Part shown: in pieces, positions 24,386 through 32,428 of the stretch
How positions within the stretch are numbered: the first letter of the stretch is position 1
Layout: the number at the start of each line of letters is the position of its first letter
Notes under the pieces: model-generated
What the model was told of the DNA's origin: nothing
Seen by the model: the letters and a program-made list of their open reading frames with translations, nothing else
Database searches by the model: none
Position numbers and translations under genes: made by a program
DNA from: Mycolicibacterium agri
GTDB lineage: Bacteria > Actinomycetota > Actinomycetes > Mycobacteriales > Mycobacteriaceae
Assembly: GCF_002553505.1 (NCBI RefSeq)
Contig: NZ_PDCP01000029.1
Coordinates: 1-64,000, forward strand
Length of the DNA: 64,000 nt
Reading direction: 5' to 3'

Positions 24386-25093
24386 CTACCCATGCTCCGC
24401 AACGGCGATCTTGGCGGCGATGCCCTCGAGCAGCAGCGCGAGCCCGGAGCGGAAATCGTCGACGTGGTCGCCTTGGGCGTCGGTGAACGCCCCGCCCTCG
24501 ATGGCGGCGGCCAGCGCGGGGAAACGATCGGCGGTGACCACCCGTCGAAGCAGGCCCGGGTAGTCGACGGTCTCGGCCTGTCCGACGTCGAGGGCCAGCG
24601 CGGCTGCGCCGCGAACAAAATGCAGCACCGCCATCACCGCGGCCAGCTTGTCGCGTTCGGCCAGTCCGGTGCGGGCCAACGCGGCCAGGCCGGCGTCCAG
24701 CCACGCGAGCTGGCCGGGATCCAGCGGGGGACCGGCCGACGCGGCCTGCAGCAGCCACCGGTGGCGGTGATAGACGTCCCACAGCGCGACCGCCCAATCG
24801 GTAAGGGCTGCAGTCCAATCGGTGCCGTTGGTGCGCGGCGGCGGATCCGCCGCGGCCGAAAGCATGAACGTCAGCAGCTCGTCTTTGTTGGCGATGTGCC
24901 GGTACAGCGACATCGTGCCGCAGCCGAGCCGCTCAGCGAGCCGAGCCATCGACAGCGCCGCCAGGCCCTCGGCATCGGCCAACTCGACCGCCGCTGCGAC
25001 GATGCGTTGGCGGTTCAGGCCGCTGGACCTCCGCGACGGGGTCGTGTCCTGCCACAGGATCTGCAGTGCGCGGGGGAGTGGCTGGTTGCTCAT
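24386..25093 (-). CDS. TetR-family regulator
   Basis: This 235-residue repressor carries an N-terminal helix-turn-helix (RIVAAAVELADAEGLAALSMARLAERLGCGTMSLYRHIANKDELL) and a C-terminal domain resembling the tetracycline-repressor type (TDWAVALWDVYHRHRWLL). It is upstream of, and probably cotranscribed with, the zwf-like gene and divergent from the DUF2306 gene. The ATG at 25093 is used rather than the TTG at 25096. Two inverted repeats in the 57-bp divergent gap are its likely operators. Confidence 0.82.
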   Translation of the reverse strand: MSNQPLPRALQILWQDTTPSRRSSGLNRQRIVAAAVELADAEGLAALSMARLAERLGCGTMSLYRHIANKDELLTFMLSAAADPPPRTNGTDWTAALTDWAVALWDVYHRHRWLLQAASAGPPLDPGQLAWLDAGLAALARTGLAERDKLAAVMAVLHFVRGAAALALDVGQAETVDYPGLLRRVVTADRFPALAAAIEGGAFTDAQGDHVDDFRSGLALLLEGIAAKIAVAEHG

Positions 25094-25127
25094 CAACCGT
25101 CAGCGTAATCCAGAGGCACACCTGGGT

Positions 25128-25161
25128 GCGTATAACGTACGCTAAGGCGTATGGCATACGC
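25128..25161. promoter_or_regulatory. Two inverted repeats at the tetR / DUF2306 divergent promoter
   Basis: GCGTA-N5-TACGC (25128-25142) and GCGTATGGCATACGC (25147-25161, 7-bp arms around one base) share the same GCGTA/TACGC half-sites. The second contains the ATG start codon (25151) of the DUF2306 gene. A TACGCT box (25138-25143) 7 nt before that ATG suggests a leaderless transcript, so a bound repressor would cover both promoter and start. Confidence 0.7.
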
Positions 25162-25831
25162 ATCTCCTGCTCGGCGTTGGCTGCCGCCCGCGCTTGCCGT
25201 GGTCGTGGCAGGGTTTCTGGCGGTGTCGGTGCCGCCCTACTTCGTCGGCGAGAGCCGCGTGCCTGCCACCTTTGCGCTGCACTATCCCCTTCTGGTCGGG
25301 CACGTGATGTCGGCCAGCGTCGCGATGGTGTCTGCCGTCGCCCAGATCTGGCCGGGTCTGCGCCGCTGTCATCCGGTCCTGCACCGGCGCGTCGGCCGTG
25401 TCTACGTGTGGACAGCGGTCCCGGCCTCGGCATCGGCACTGGTGATCGGCGCGGCCACGCCGTTTGGTCCGATCCTTGCCGTCAGCAACGTGGTGCTGGC
25501 GTCGCTGTGGCTGTGGTTCACCGTCAACGGTTTCCTCGCGGCGCGTGCGCGTCGGTTCGCCGCCCACCGCGCGCACATGATCCGCAGCGCGACACTGGCA
25601 TTGTCGATCATTACGAACCGCATCTGGGCGCCACTGCTGTTTGTCGCACTAGATCCGTTGCGGGCCAGTGTGTTCGGCGGCGTCGAGCAACACTACGTCT
25701 GGGTCGTGGCAGGTGTCAGCGGGTGGCTGGGCTGGACGATCCCGCTACTGATCGTGCATCGGTGGCTGTCGCGCGACACGGCAGTGTCGCCGTCGTCAAT
25801 TCTCGGGCAAACTAGTCGCCAATCGGGGTAG
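25151..25831 (+). CDS. DUF2306-family integral membrane protein
   Basis: The 226-residue protein has about six hydrophobic segments and conserved polar pairs H-x(3)-R and H-R-x-x-G (RRCHPVLHRRVGRVYVW) plus AHRAHMIRS, as in DUF2306 proteins. The family's biochemical role is not established; the conserved histidines within membrane helices may suggest heme or metal binding. It is divergent from, and probably repressed by, the adjacent TetR. It ends 54 bp before atsA. Confidence 0.7.
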   Translation: MAYASPARRWLPPALAVVVAGFLAVSVPPYFVGESRVPATFALHYPLLVGHVMSASVAMVSAVAQIWPGLRRCHPVLHRRVGRVYVWTAVPASASALVIGAATPFGPILAVSNVVLASLWLWFTVNGFLAARARRFAAHRAHMIRSATLALSIITNRIWAPLLFVALDPLRASVFGGVEQHYVWVVAGVSGWLGWTIPLLIVHRWLSRDTAVSPSSILGQTSRQSG

Positions 25832-25885
25832 TCTCCGGGCGGTTGGGCATCGATTTGGCGACATACTCATAAGACGGGCTGGGGA

Positions 25886-28237
25886 ATGGCAACCGAATTC
25901 AACGGCAAGATCGCGCTGGATATCCGCGACTCGGAACCGGATTGGGGCCCGTACGCCGCCCCAACCGCACCCGAAGGCGCGCCTAACGTTCTGTATCTGG
26001 TGTGGGATGACACCGGCATCGCCACATGGGACTGCTTCGGCGGGCTGGTGGAGATGCCGACGATGAGTCGCATCGCCGAACGTGGCGTGCGCCTGACTCA
26101 GTTCCACACGACGGCGCTGTGCTCGCCGACGCGCGCCTCGCTGCTGACCGGGCGCAACGCCACCAGCGTCGGCATGGCCACCATCGAGGAGTTCACCGAC
26201 GGGTTTCCGAACTGCAACGGCCGCATCCCGGACGACGCCGCGTTGCTGTCGGAGGTGCTCAACGAACGCGGCTACAACACCTACTGCGTCGGCAAGTGGC
26301 ATCTCACTCCGCTCGAAGAGTCCAACCTTGCAGCCACTCGGCGTCATTGGCCGCTGTCGCGCGGTTTCGAGCGGTTCTACGGCTTCATGGGCGGCGAGAC
26401 CGACCAGTGGTATCCCGATTTGGTCTACGACAACCATCAGGTGGCGCCGCCTGCCACTCCCGAGGAGGGCTACCACCTGTCGAAGGATCTGGCCGACAAG
26501 ACGATCGAGTTCATTCGCGACGCCAAGGTCATCGCACCCGACAAGCCGTGGTTCTCCTATGTCTGCCCGGGCGCCGGACACGCGCCGCACCACGTCTTCA
26601 AGGAGTGGGCAGACAAGTACGCAGGCAAGTTCGACATGGGCTATGAGAAGTACCGGGAAATCGTGCTGGAAAACCAGAAGAAGCTCGGCATCGTCCCGCC
26701 CAACACCGAATTGTCGCCTGTCAACCCGTATCTCGACGTCAAGGGGCCCAACGGTGAGCCGTGGCCTGCGCAGGACACGGTGCGGCCGTGGGATTCGCTC
26801 AGCGATGAAGAGAAGCGCCTCTTCAGCCGCATGGCCGAGGTGTTCGCCGGCTTCCTGTCCTACACCGACGCGCAAATCGGGCGCATCCTCGACTATTTGG
26901 AGGAGTCCGGGCAGCTGGACAACACCATCATCGTGGTGATCTCCGACAACGGGGCCAGCGGCGAGGGTGGACCGAACGGCTCGGTCAACGAGGTGAAGTT
27001 CTTCAACGGCTACATCGACACGGTCGAGGAAAGCTTCAAGCACATCGACCACCTGGGCGGACCGGAGACCTATCCGCATTATCCGATCGGCTGGGCGATG
27101 GCATTCAACACGCCCTACAAGCTCTACAAGCGCTACGCGTCCCACGAGGGCGGAATCGCCGACACCGCGATCATCAGCTGGCCCAAAGGAATCAAGGCGC
27201 ACGGTGAGATCCGCGACAACTACGTCAACGTCTGCGACATCACTCCCACCGTCTACGACCTGCTCGGCATCACACCGCCCGACACGGTCCGCGGCATCCC
27301 GCAGAAGCCGTTGGAGGGCGTGAGTTTTGCTGCGGCCCTGGAAGATCCGGCCGCGGACACCGGCAAGGACACTCAGTTCTACGCGATGCTGGGCACCCGC
27401 GGGATCTGGCACAAGGGGTGGTTCGCCAACACCGTGCACGCGGCGACGCCTGCGGGCTGGTCGAACTTCGACAAGGACCGCTGGGAGCTCTTCCACATCG
27501 AATCCGATCGCAGCCAGTGCCACGACCTGGCCGCCGAAAACCCGGAGAAGCTCGAGGAATTGAAGAGCCTGTGGTTCGCCGAGGCCGCCAAGTACAACGG
27601 CCTGCCGCTGGCGGACCTGAACCTGTTCGAGACGCTGACGCGCTGGCGCCCGTACCTGACGGGGGAGCGCACCAGCTTCACCTACTATCCCGGCACCGCT
27701 GAAGTCGGCATGGGTGCGGCCGCCGAACCGCGGGGCCAGTCGCTGTGCGTGCTGGCCGAGGTCACCATCGACACCACCGGAGCCGAAGGCGTGCTGTTCA
27801 AGCAGGGCGGCGGCCACGGCGGACATGTGCTGTTCATTCAGGACAATCGCCTTCACTACGTCTACAACTTCATGGGCGACGAGGAGCAGATGGTGTCCTC
27901 GCCCGGCGCGGTTCCGCTGGGCAAGCACGTCTTCGGCGTCAGCTACACCCGGACGGGCACAGTCGAGAACAGCCATACACCGCTCGGGGACGTGACGGTC
28001 TACATCGACGGCGAGGCCGTCGCGACCCGGTCCGACGTCAAGGCTCACCCGGGAACCTTCGGGCTGGCCAGCTCCACCATCAGCGTCGGGCGCAACAGCG
28101 GCTCGGCGGTGTCGAGCACCTACAAGGCCCCGTTCGCATTCACCGGCGGCACCATCGCGCAGGTCAACGTCGACCTTTCCGGGGCGCCGTATATCGACGT
28201 CGAGAAAGAATTCGCGCTGGCGTTCGCCAAGGACTGA
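25886..28237 (+). CDS. atsA: Arylsulfatase AtsA
   Basis: This 783-residue alkaline-phosphatase-superfamily sulfatase hydrolyses sulfate esters. The sulfatase signature CSPTRASLLTGR places the formylglycine-forming cysteine at C79, and metal ligands are seen in VWDDTG and VISDNGASGEGG. The C-terminal 200 residues form a beta-rich module. The size and location before an FGE gene match the rpsQ-atsA-FGE arrangement of M. tuberculosis. The downstream lipoprotein and FGE genes are 10 and 5 nt apart, so sulfatase and its activating enzyme are probably one operon. No signal peptide is visible, so it is predicted cytoplasmic. Confidence 0.93.
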   Translation: MATEFNGKIALDIRDSEPDWGPYAAPTAPEGAPNVLYLVWDDTGIATWDCFGGLVEMPTMSRIAERGVRLTQFHTTALCSPTRASLLTGRNATSVGMATIEEFTDGFPNCNGRIPDDAALLSEVLNERGYNTYCVGKWHLTPLEESNLAATRRHWPLSRGFERFYGFMGGETDQWYPDLVYDNHQVAPPATPEEGYHLSKDLADKTIEFIRDAKVIAPDKPWFSYVCPGAGHAPHHVFKEWADKYAGKFDMGYEKYREIVLENQKKLGIVPPNTELSPVNPYLDVKGPNGEPWPAQDTVRPWDSLSDEEKRLFSRMAEVFAGFLSYTDAQIGRILDYLEESGQLDNTIIVVISDNGASGEGGPNGSVNEVKFFNGYIDTVEESFKHIDHLGGPETYPHYPIGWAMAFNTPYKLYKRYASHEGGIADTAIISWPKGIKAHGEIRDNYVNVCDITPTVYDLLGITPPDTVRGIPQKPLEGVSFAAALEDPAADTGKDTQFYAMLGTRGIWHKGWFANTVHAATPAGWSNFDKDRWELFHIESDRSQCHDLAAENPEKLEELKSLWFAEAAKYNGLPLADLNLFETLTRWRPYLTGERTSFTYYPGTAEVGMGAAAEPRGQSLCVLAEVTIDTTGAEGVLFKQGGGHGGHVLFIQDNRLHYVYNFMGDEEQMVSSPGAVPLGKHVFGVSYTRTGTVENSHTPLGDVTVYIDGEAVATRSDVKAHPGTFGLASSTISVGRNSGSAVSSTYKAPFAFTGGTIAQVNVDLSGAPYIDVEKEFALAFAKD

Positions 28238-28247
28238 TGATGGTCGG

Positions 28248-28946
28248 GTGAAGCGGTTCGGTCGGGCGATGCTGGTCCCGATGTGTCTTGCGGCCGTGCT
28301 GGCGTCGGGATGTATCCGCGCCGACGACGGTGTGGCCATCACCAGCGAGGAGGCGGTCGCAACGTCTGTGGCGGCGCCGCCGAACCCGGACGCCACCGCG
28401 GATGCCGGGCCCGCGGCGCCCGGCATCGTCGCCACTTCGCGCACACCGATCCCGCCCGACGCGGTCACCTGCACCGAACCGGTCAAGCCCGCCAACTCGA
28501 CCGTCGCCGCAGTCTCGGACGCGGCCGCGCCGAAGGTGGCGATCGCGGTTCCCGAGGGCTGGACGACATTGCCCGGCTCCGGCGACGTCGGCGCCCGCAT
28601 GCGCGGCCCGGACGGGATGTCGGCGACCGTCACCATCGCCAAGACGGATCTGGACCCCGCCGAGGCGTTCACCCACTACGCCGACAGGGTGATGGGCGAA
28701 TCGGCCGTCGCCAGCGTCAGCGTGCTGCCCGCGAAACTGTGCGGCTACAGCGGCCAGAAGTTGATGGGGGTGTGGGCCGACACACCGCAGCAGTCCGTGG
28801 AGTTTCTCGACCGCATCGCCCACATCTGGACCGATACGAACAACTATTATCTCGTGGCCGTTCACGTGCAGGCGCCGAGCGGAACTGACGAGTTCGACGC
28901 GGCCTCAGCCGTGCTCATCTCCGACTTTGCCGTCGTCATACCCTGA
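28248..28946 (+). CDS. LpqN/LpqT-like lipoprotein
   Basis: The 232-residue protein starts with a lipoprotein signal peptide ending in the lipobox LASGC (Cys22), followed by an Ala/Pro-rich linker of about 60 residues. The C-terminal domain (APKVAIAVPEGWTTLPG... ATVTIAKTDLDPAEAFTHYADRV) resembles the mycobacterial LpqN/LpqT family, for which substrate-binding or envelope-trafficking roles have been proposed. It lies between atsA and the FGE gene in the same operon, but no functional link to sulfatase maturation is known. The GTG at 28248 is the start. Confidence 0.78.
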   Translation: MKRFGRAMLVPMCLAAVLASGCIRADDGVAITSEEAVATSVAAPPNPDATADAGPAAPGIVATSRTPIPPDAVTCTEPVKPANSTVAAVSDAAAPKVAIAVPEGWTTLPGSGDVGARMRGPDGMSATVTIAKTDLDPAEAFTHYADRVMGESAVASVSVLPAKLCGYSGQKLMGVWADTPQQSVEFLDRIAHIWTDTNNYYLVAVHVQAPSGTDEFDAASAVLISDFAVVIP

Positions 28947-28951
28947 ACCCC

Positions 28952-29842
28952 ATGTTGACCGACCTCGTCGAGCTGCCCGGCGGCTCGTTTCGGATGGGGT
29001 CGACCAACTTCTATCCGGAAGAGGCGCCGATCCACACCGCGCGGGTCGCCGCGTTCGCGATCGAACGCCATCCGGTCACCATCGCCCAGTTCGCGGAGTT
29101 CGTCGCCGACACGGGTTACGTCACGGTCGCCGAGCAGGAGCTCGACCCGGCGCAGTATCCCGGCGCCAATCCCGCCGACCTGGTGCCGGGCGGGCTGGTG
29201 TTTCGGCCGACGGCCGGACCGGTGGACCTGCGGGACTGGCGGCAGTGGTGGGAGTGGAAGCCGGGGGCCAGCTGGCGCTACCCGTTCGGGCCGGACAGCG
29301 GCATTTCGTTCGAAGACCGCCCCGACCATCCCGTCGTGCAGGTCGCCTACCCGGACGCGGCGGCCTACGCGCGGTGGGCCGGGCGCCGGCTGCCCAGCGA
29401 GGCCGAATGGGAGTACGCGGCCCGCGGCGGCAGCACCACCACCTATGCCTGGGGCGACGAACCCATGCCCGGCGGCCGGCTGATGGCCAACACCTGGCAG
29501 GGCCGCTTCCCGTACCAGAACGACGGGGCGCTGGGCTGGACGGGCACGTCGCCGGTCGGGCTGTTTCCGCCGAACAACTACGGGCTCGTCGACATGATCG
29601 GCAACGTCTGGGAGTGGACGACGACCAGGTTCACCGGCCATCACCAGCTGAACCAGCCGGTTGAAAGCTGTTGTGCCCCAACGCTGTCGCCTGATCCCAC
29701 CGTGAACCAGGCGCTCAAAGGCGGCTCACACCTGTGCGCTCCGGAGTACTGCCACCGCTATCGGCCCGCGGCGCGCTCACCCCAGTCGCAGGACAGTGCG
29801 ACCACGCACATCGGATTCCGCTGCGTCGCCGACCTGGCCTGA
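28952..29842 (+). CDS. Formylglycine-generating enzyme (sulfatase maturase)
   Basis: This 296-residue FGE uses O2 and copper to oxidise the sulfatase CSPTR cysteine to formylglycine. The fold is recognised by MGSTNFYPEEAP, HPVVQVAYPDAAAYARWAGRRLPSEAEWEYAARGG, NVWEWT and the C-terminal FRC. The two active-site cysteines are C262 and C267, spaced by five as in characterised bacterial FGEs. It follows the lipoprotein by 5 nt in the atsA operon, so its substrate is very likely AtsA. Rv0712 is the M. tuberculosis counterpart. Confidence 0.94.
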   Translation: MLTDLVELPGGSFRMGSTNFYPEEAPIHTARVAAFAIERHPVTIAQFAEFVADTGYVTVAEQELDPAQYPGANPADLVPGGLVFRPTAGPVDLRDWRQWWEWKPGASWRYPFGPDSGISFEDRPDHPVVQVAYPDAAAYARWAGRRLPSEAEWEYAARGGSTTTYAWGDEPMPGGRLMANTWQGRFPYQNDGALGWTGTSPVGLFPPNNYGLVDMIGNVWEWTTTRFTGHHQLNQPVESCCAPTLSPDPTVNQALKGGSHLCAPEYCHRYRPAARSPQSQDSATTHIGFRCVADLA

Positions 29843-29860
29843 CCCCTCCTTCCCCTTTTT

Positions 29861-30146
29861 CGCGCGAGCGGGCGGGTCTGCGGGCGGCGGGGACCCCCCT
29901 TTTTTGGCGCGAGCGGGCGTGTCTGCGGGCGACACGCCGTTAAAAAGCACGAGAACGCGCACGCTCGAGGGGGTCCTACGGGGGTGAGGCGTGGGGGTTC
30001 GGGCACCTGTGACAGATCGACGAGTCAGTTGTCTCATCACTCGATGAATTAATGTCTAGCCGTCGCAGCCACGGGTTGACCTGCAGCGAGCGTGCGCAAA
30101 CTAGGCTCGTGACCCGGCGTGTCGCCCGCAGACACGCCCGCTCGCC
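29861..30146. repeat. Long inverted repeat with internal hairpins in the FGE-rplN gap
   Basis: A 31-bp sequence at 29909-29939 recurs as its exact reverse complement at 30115-30145, about 175 bp apart. Each arm contains a perfect hairpin GGCGTGTC-N7-GACACGCC. A degenerate direct copy lies at 29861-29890, and both left copies are preceded by a C-run and T-run (CCCCTTTTT and CCCCCCTTTTTT). The 29843-30259 interval holds no convincing gene. The hairpin after the FGE could terminate the atsA operon; the repeat may be dispersed in the genome. Confidence 0.75.
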
Positions 30147-30223
30147 GGAAATACCCACCGGAGAGCTCGCCGGAAGTGGTCGCCGGAAATACCCACCCGA
30201 AGTGCTCGCCGGAAGGCCCACCG
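30143..30223. repeat. Short degenerate direct repeats
   Basis: CGCCGGAAATACCCACC occurs at 30143-30159 and again at 30181-30197, with partial copies CGCCGGAAGTGGT (30169-30181) and CGCCGGAAGGCCCACCG (30207-30223). The spacing is irregular, so this is not a CRISPR array. The block lies just upstream of the spc promoter. Confidence 0.65.
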
Positions 30224-30259
30224 AAGTACGGGGATGCGGGAGTGCTGACCAGCGGCGAT

Positions 30260-30288
30260 TTGGCGCATTCCTGGTCGTCGCCTAGAAT
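30260..30288 (+). promoter_or_regulatory. spc operon promoter
   Basis: TTGGCG (30260-30265), a 17-bp spacer and TAGAAT (30283-30288) form a strong housekeeping promoter about 150 nt upstream of rplN. It gives the rplN cluster its own transcription start, needed because an unrelated block separates it from the S10 operon. Confidence 0.75.
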
Positions 30289-30294
30289 TCACTG

Positions 30295-30441
30295 GTTGCC
30301 TTGGGCAGACCTCGGCCAGCCTGATGTGCTCTTGATACAAGCGCCATCGCCCAGCAGGCCCCGCGTGCCCTTGGGTAACGCAAGACCGCGCACGTCAGGT
30401 CGGTATCTGCCGTGCACACATAACCAGGTCGAGGAGATCGA
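30295..30441 (+). other. 5' leader of the spc operon
   Basis: About 147 nt of presumed untranslated leader run from the predicted start of transcription to the rplN GTG. A ribosome site GAGGAGA lies directly before rplN. No known regulatory RNA fold was recognised. Confidence 0.45.
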
Positions 30442-30810
30442 GTGATTCAGCAGGAATCGCGGCTGAAGGTCGCCGACAACACGGGCGCCAAGGAGATCTT
30501 GTGCATCCGTGTGCTCGGTGGCTCGTCGCGGCGCTATGCCGGCATCGGCGATGTCATTGTGGCGACCGTCAAGGACGCCATCCCGGGCGGCAACGTCAAG
30601 CGTGGCGACGTGGTCAAGGCCGTCATCGTGCGCACTGTCAAGGAGCGGCGTCGCTCCGACGGCAGCTACATCAAGTTCGACGAGAACGCGGCAGTGATCA
30701 TCAAGCCGGACAACGACCCCCGCGGTACCCGCATCTTCGGTCCGGTCGGCCGCGAACTGCGCGAGAAGCGCTTCATGAAGATCGTCTCGCTCGCACCGGA
30801 GGTGCTGTAG
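30442..30810 (+). CDS. rplN: 50S ribosomal protein L14
   Basis: L14 (122 residues) binds 23S rRNA and contacts 16S rRNA at an intersubunit bridge. It starts with GTG and reads MIQQESRLKVADNTGAKE, then VIVRTVKERRRSDGSYIKFDENAAVII and FGPVGRELREKRFMKIVSLAPEVL. It is the first gene of the spc operon, and rplX starts immediately after its stop. Confidence 0.98.
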   Translation: MIQQESRLKVADNTGAKEILCIRVLGGSSRRYAGIGDVIVATVKDAIPGGNVKRGDVVKAVIVRTVKERRRSDGSYIKFDENAAVIIKPDNDPRGTRIFGPVGRELREKRFMKIVSLAPEVL

Positions 30811-31128
30811 ATGAAAATCCACAAGGGTGACACCGTGCTGGTCATCTCCGGCAAGGACAAGGGTGCGAAAGGCAAAGTGCTGCAAGCCTATCCGGCTCGC
30901 AACAAGGTCCTCGTCGAAGGCGTCAACCGGATCAAGAAGCACACCGCCGTGTCGCGCAACGAGCGCGGTGCGTCGTCGGGCGGCATCGTGACGCAGGAGG
31001 CGCCGATCCACGTCTCGAACGTGATGATCGTCGACTCCGACGGCAAGCCGACCCGCGTCGGCTACCGCAGGGACGAAGAGACCGGCAAGAAGGTCCGCAT
31101 CGCCAAGACCAACGGCAAGGACATCTGA
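30811..31128 (+). CDS. rplX: 50S ribosomal protein L24
   Basis: L24 (105 residues) is a primary assembly initiator of the large subunit. The KOW motif is visible at the N-terminus (KIHKGDTVLVISGKDKGAKGKVLQ), followed by NRIKKHTAVSRNERGASSGGIVTQEAPIHVSNVM. It abuts rplN and overlaps rplE by one base (TGATG). Confidence 0.98.
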   Translation: MKIHKGDTVLVISGKDKGAKGKVLQAYPARNKVLVEGVNRIKKHTAVSRNERGASSGGIVTQEAPIHVSNVMIVDSDGKPTRVGYRRDEETGKKVRIAKTNGKDI

Positions 31129-31691
31129 TGACTACCGCTGAAAAGACACTTCCACGCCTCAAGCAGCGCTACCGCGACGAGATTCGCGAGGCGCTGCAGA
31201 AGGAATTCGGCTACCGCAACATCATGCAGATTCCTGGCGTGGTCAAGGTGGTCGTCAACATGGGCGTCGGCGACGCCGCCCGCGACGCCAAGCTGATCAA
31301 CGGCGCCGTCAACGACCTGGCGCTGATCACCGGCCAGAAGCCGGAGGTCCGTCGGGCCCGCAAGTCCATCGCACAGTTCAAGCTGCGTGAGGGCATGCCG
31401 ATCGGGGCGCGGGTGACCCTGCGCGGCGACCGGATGTGGGAGTTCCTGGACCGGCTCATCTCGATCGCGTTGCCGCGTATCCGCGACTTCCGCGGGCTGT
31501 CGCCCAAGCAGTTCGACGGCAAGGGCAACTACACCTTCGGCCTGACCGAGCAGTCGGTGTTCCACGAGATCGACGTGGACTCCATCGACCGGCCGCGGGG
31601 TATGGACATCACCGTCGTCACCTCGGCGACGAACGACGACGAAGGACGAGCGCTGTTGCGGGCCCTCGGCTTTCCGTTCAAGGAGAACTGA
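31128..31691 (+). CDS. rplE: 50S ribosomal protein L5
   Basis: L5 (187 residues) binds 5S rRNA and the P-site tRNA. PRLKQRYRDEIREALQKEFGYRNIMQIPGVVKVVVNMGVGDA and LSPKQFDGKGNYTFGLTEQSVFHEIDVDSIDRPRGMDITVVT are family hallmarks. It is coupled to rplX and followed 1 nt later by rpsN. Confidence 0.98.
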   Translation: MTTAEKTLPRLKQRYRDEIREALQKEFGYRNIMQIPGVVKVVVNMGVGDAARDAKLINGAVNDLALITGQKPEVRRARKSIAQFKLREGMPIGARVTLRGDRMWEFLDRLISIALPRIRDFRGLSPKQFDGKGNYTFGLTEQSVFHEIDVDSIDRPRGMDITVVTSATNDDEGRALLRALGFPFKEN

Positions 31692-31692
31692 C

Positions 31693-31878
31693 ATGGCGAA
31701 GAAGGCCCTCGTTATCAAGGCGCAGCGCAAGCCGAAGTTCAAGGTGCGCGCCTACACCCGGTGCAGCCGGTGCGGACGCCCCCACTCGGTGTTTCGCAAG
31801 TTCGGGCTCTGCCGCATCTGCCTGCGGGAGCTGGCCCACGCCGGCCAACTGCCCGGTGTGCAGAAGAGCAGCTGGTAA
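31693..31878 (+). CDS. rpsN: 30S ribosomal protein S14, zinc-binding (type Z)
   Basis: The 61-residue S14 is the short, zinc-ribbon form. C24, C27, C40 and C43 (CSRC...CRIC) can bind zinc. Mycobacteria also carry a zinc-independent S14 elsewhere that substitutes under zinc starvation; it is not in this window. A 138-bp gap, larger than others in this operon, precedes rpsH. Confidence 0.97.
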   Translation: MAKKALVIKAQRKPKFKVRAYTRCSRCGRPHSVFRKFGLCRICLRELAHAGQLPGVQKSSW

Positions 31879-31963
31879 CAGGACAAAGACCACAACATTG
31901 AAGAAACAAATTGCGGCAGGCCCTGACCGGGGAACCGCCGCGAGGAAGGTGAAACCCGCTGTC

Positions 31964-32020
31964 ATGACTGCGATGACGACGATGCGGAGCGCAGCGACGA
32001 AGAGGAGCAGCGCTCGATGA
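31964..32020 (+). CDS. Possible 18-codon ORF overlapping the rpsH start
   Basis: An ATG at 31964 opens an 18-codon frame rich in Met, Thr, Ser and Arg that ends in TGA overlapping the rpsH ATG (ATGA). A purine-rich GAGGAAGGTG lies about 13 nt upstream. It could be a coupling peptide that delivers ribosomes to rpsH, or chance. No homology is recognised. Confidence 0.3.
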   Translation: MTAMTTMRSAATKRSSAR

Positions 32021-32415
32021 CGATGACGGACCCGATCGCAGACTTCTTGACACGTCTGCGCAACGCCAATTCGGCGTACCACGACGAGGTGAAGCTGCCG
32101 CACTCGAAGCTGAAGGCGAACATCGCGGAGATCCTCAAGAACGAGGGCTACATCGCGGATTACCGCACCGAGGATGCCCGGGTGGGCAAGTCGCTTGTGG
32201 TGCAACTGAAGTACGGCCCCAGCCGTGAACGCAGCATCGCGGGCCTGCGCCGTGTGTCCAAGCCCGGTCTGCGGGTGTACGCGAAGTCCACCAACCTGCC
32301 GCGCGTGCTCGGCGGCCTTGGTGTCGCGATCATCTCGACATCGTCGGGCCTGAAAACCGACCGCCAGGCCGCCCGCGAGGGCGTCGGCGGCGAAGTCCTC
32401 GCGTACGTGTGGTGA
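32017..32415 (+). CDS. rpsH: 30S ribosomal protein S8
   Basis: S8 (132 residues) is a central-domain assembly protein and in E. coli the translational repressor of this operon. MTDPIADFLTRLRNANSAYHDEVKLPHSKLK and the C-terminal STSSGLKTDRQAAREGVGGEVLAYVW identify it. The start overlaps the stop of a possible 18-codon ORF. Confidence 0.98.
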   Translation: MTMTDPIADFLTRLRNANSAYHDEVKLPHSKLKANIAEILKNEGYIADYRTEDARVGKSLVVQLKYGPSRERSIAGLRRVSKPGLRVYAKSTNLPRVLGGLGVAIISTSSGLKTDRQAAREGVGGEVLAYVW

Positions 32416-32428
32416 GGGAGAGTTAGAC

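Noticed and set aside
22826..25108. 760-codon plus-strand open frame
   Set aside because: It is antisense to the zwf and tetR genes, has biased Arg/His/Gly composition and no recognisable domain; GC-rich codon structure explains it.
25796..28672. 958-codon minus-strand open frame
   Set aside because: It mirrors atsA codon by codon on the opposite strand. The sulfatase signature is on the plus strand.
30143..30223. Possible CRISPR array
   Set aside because: Only two full repeats of 17 bp with irregular spacing and no cas genes.
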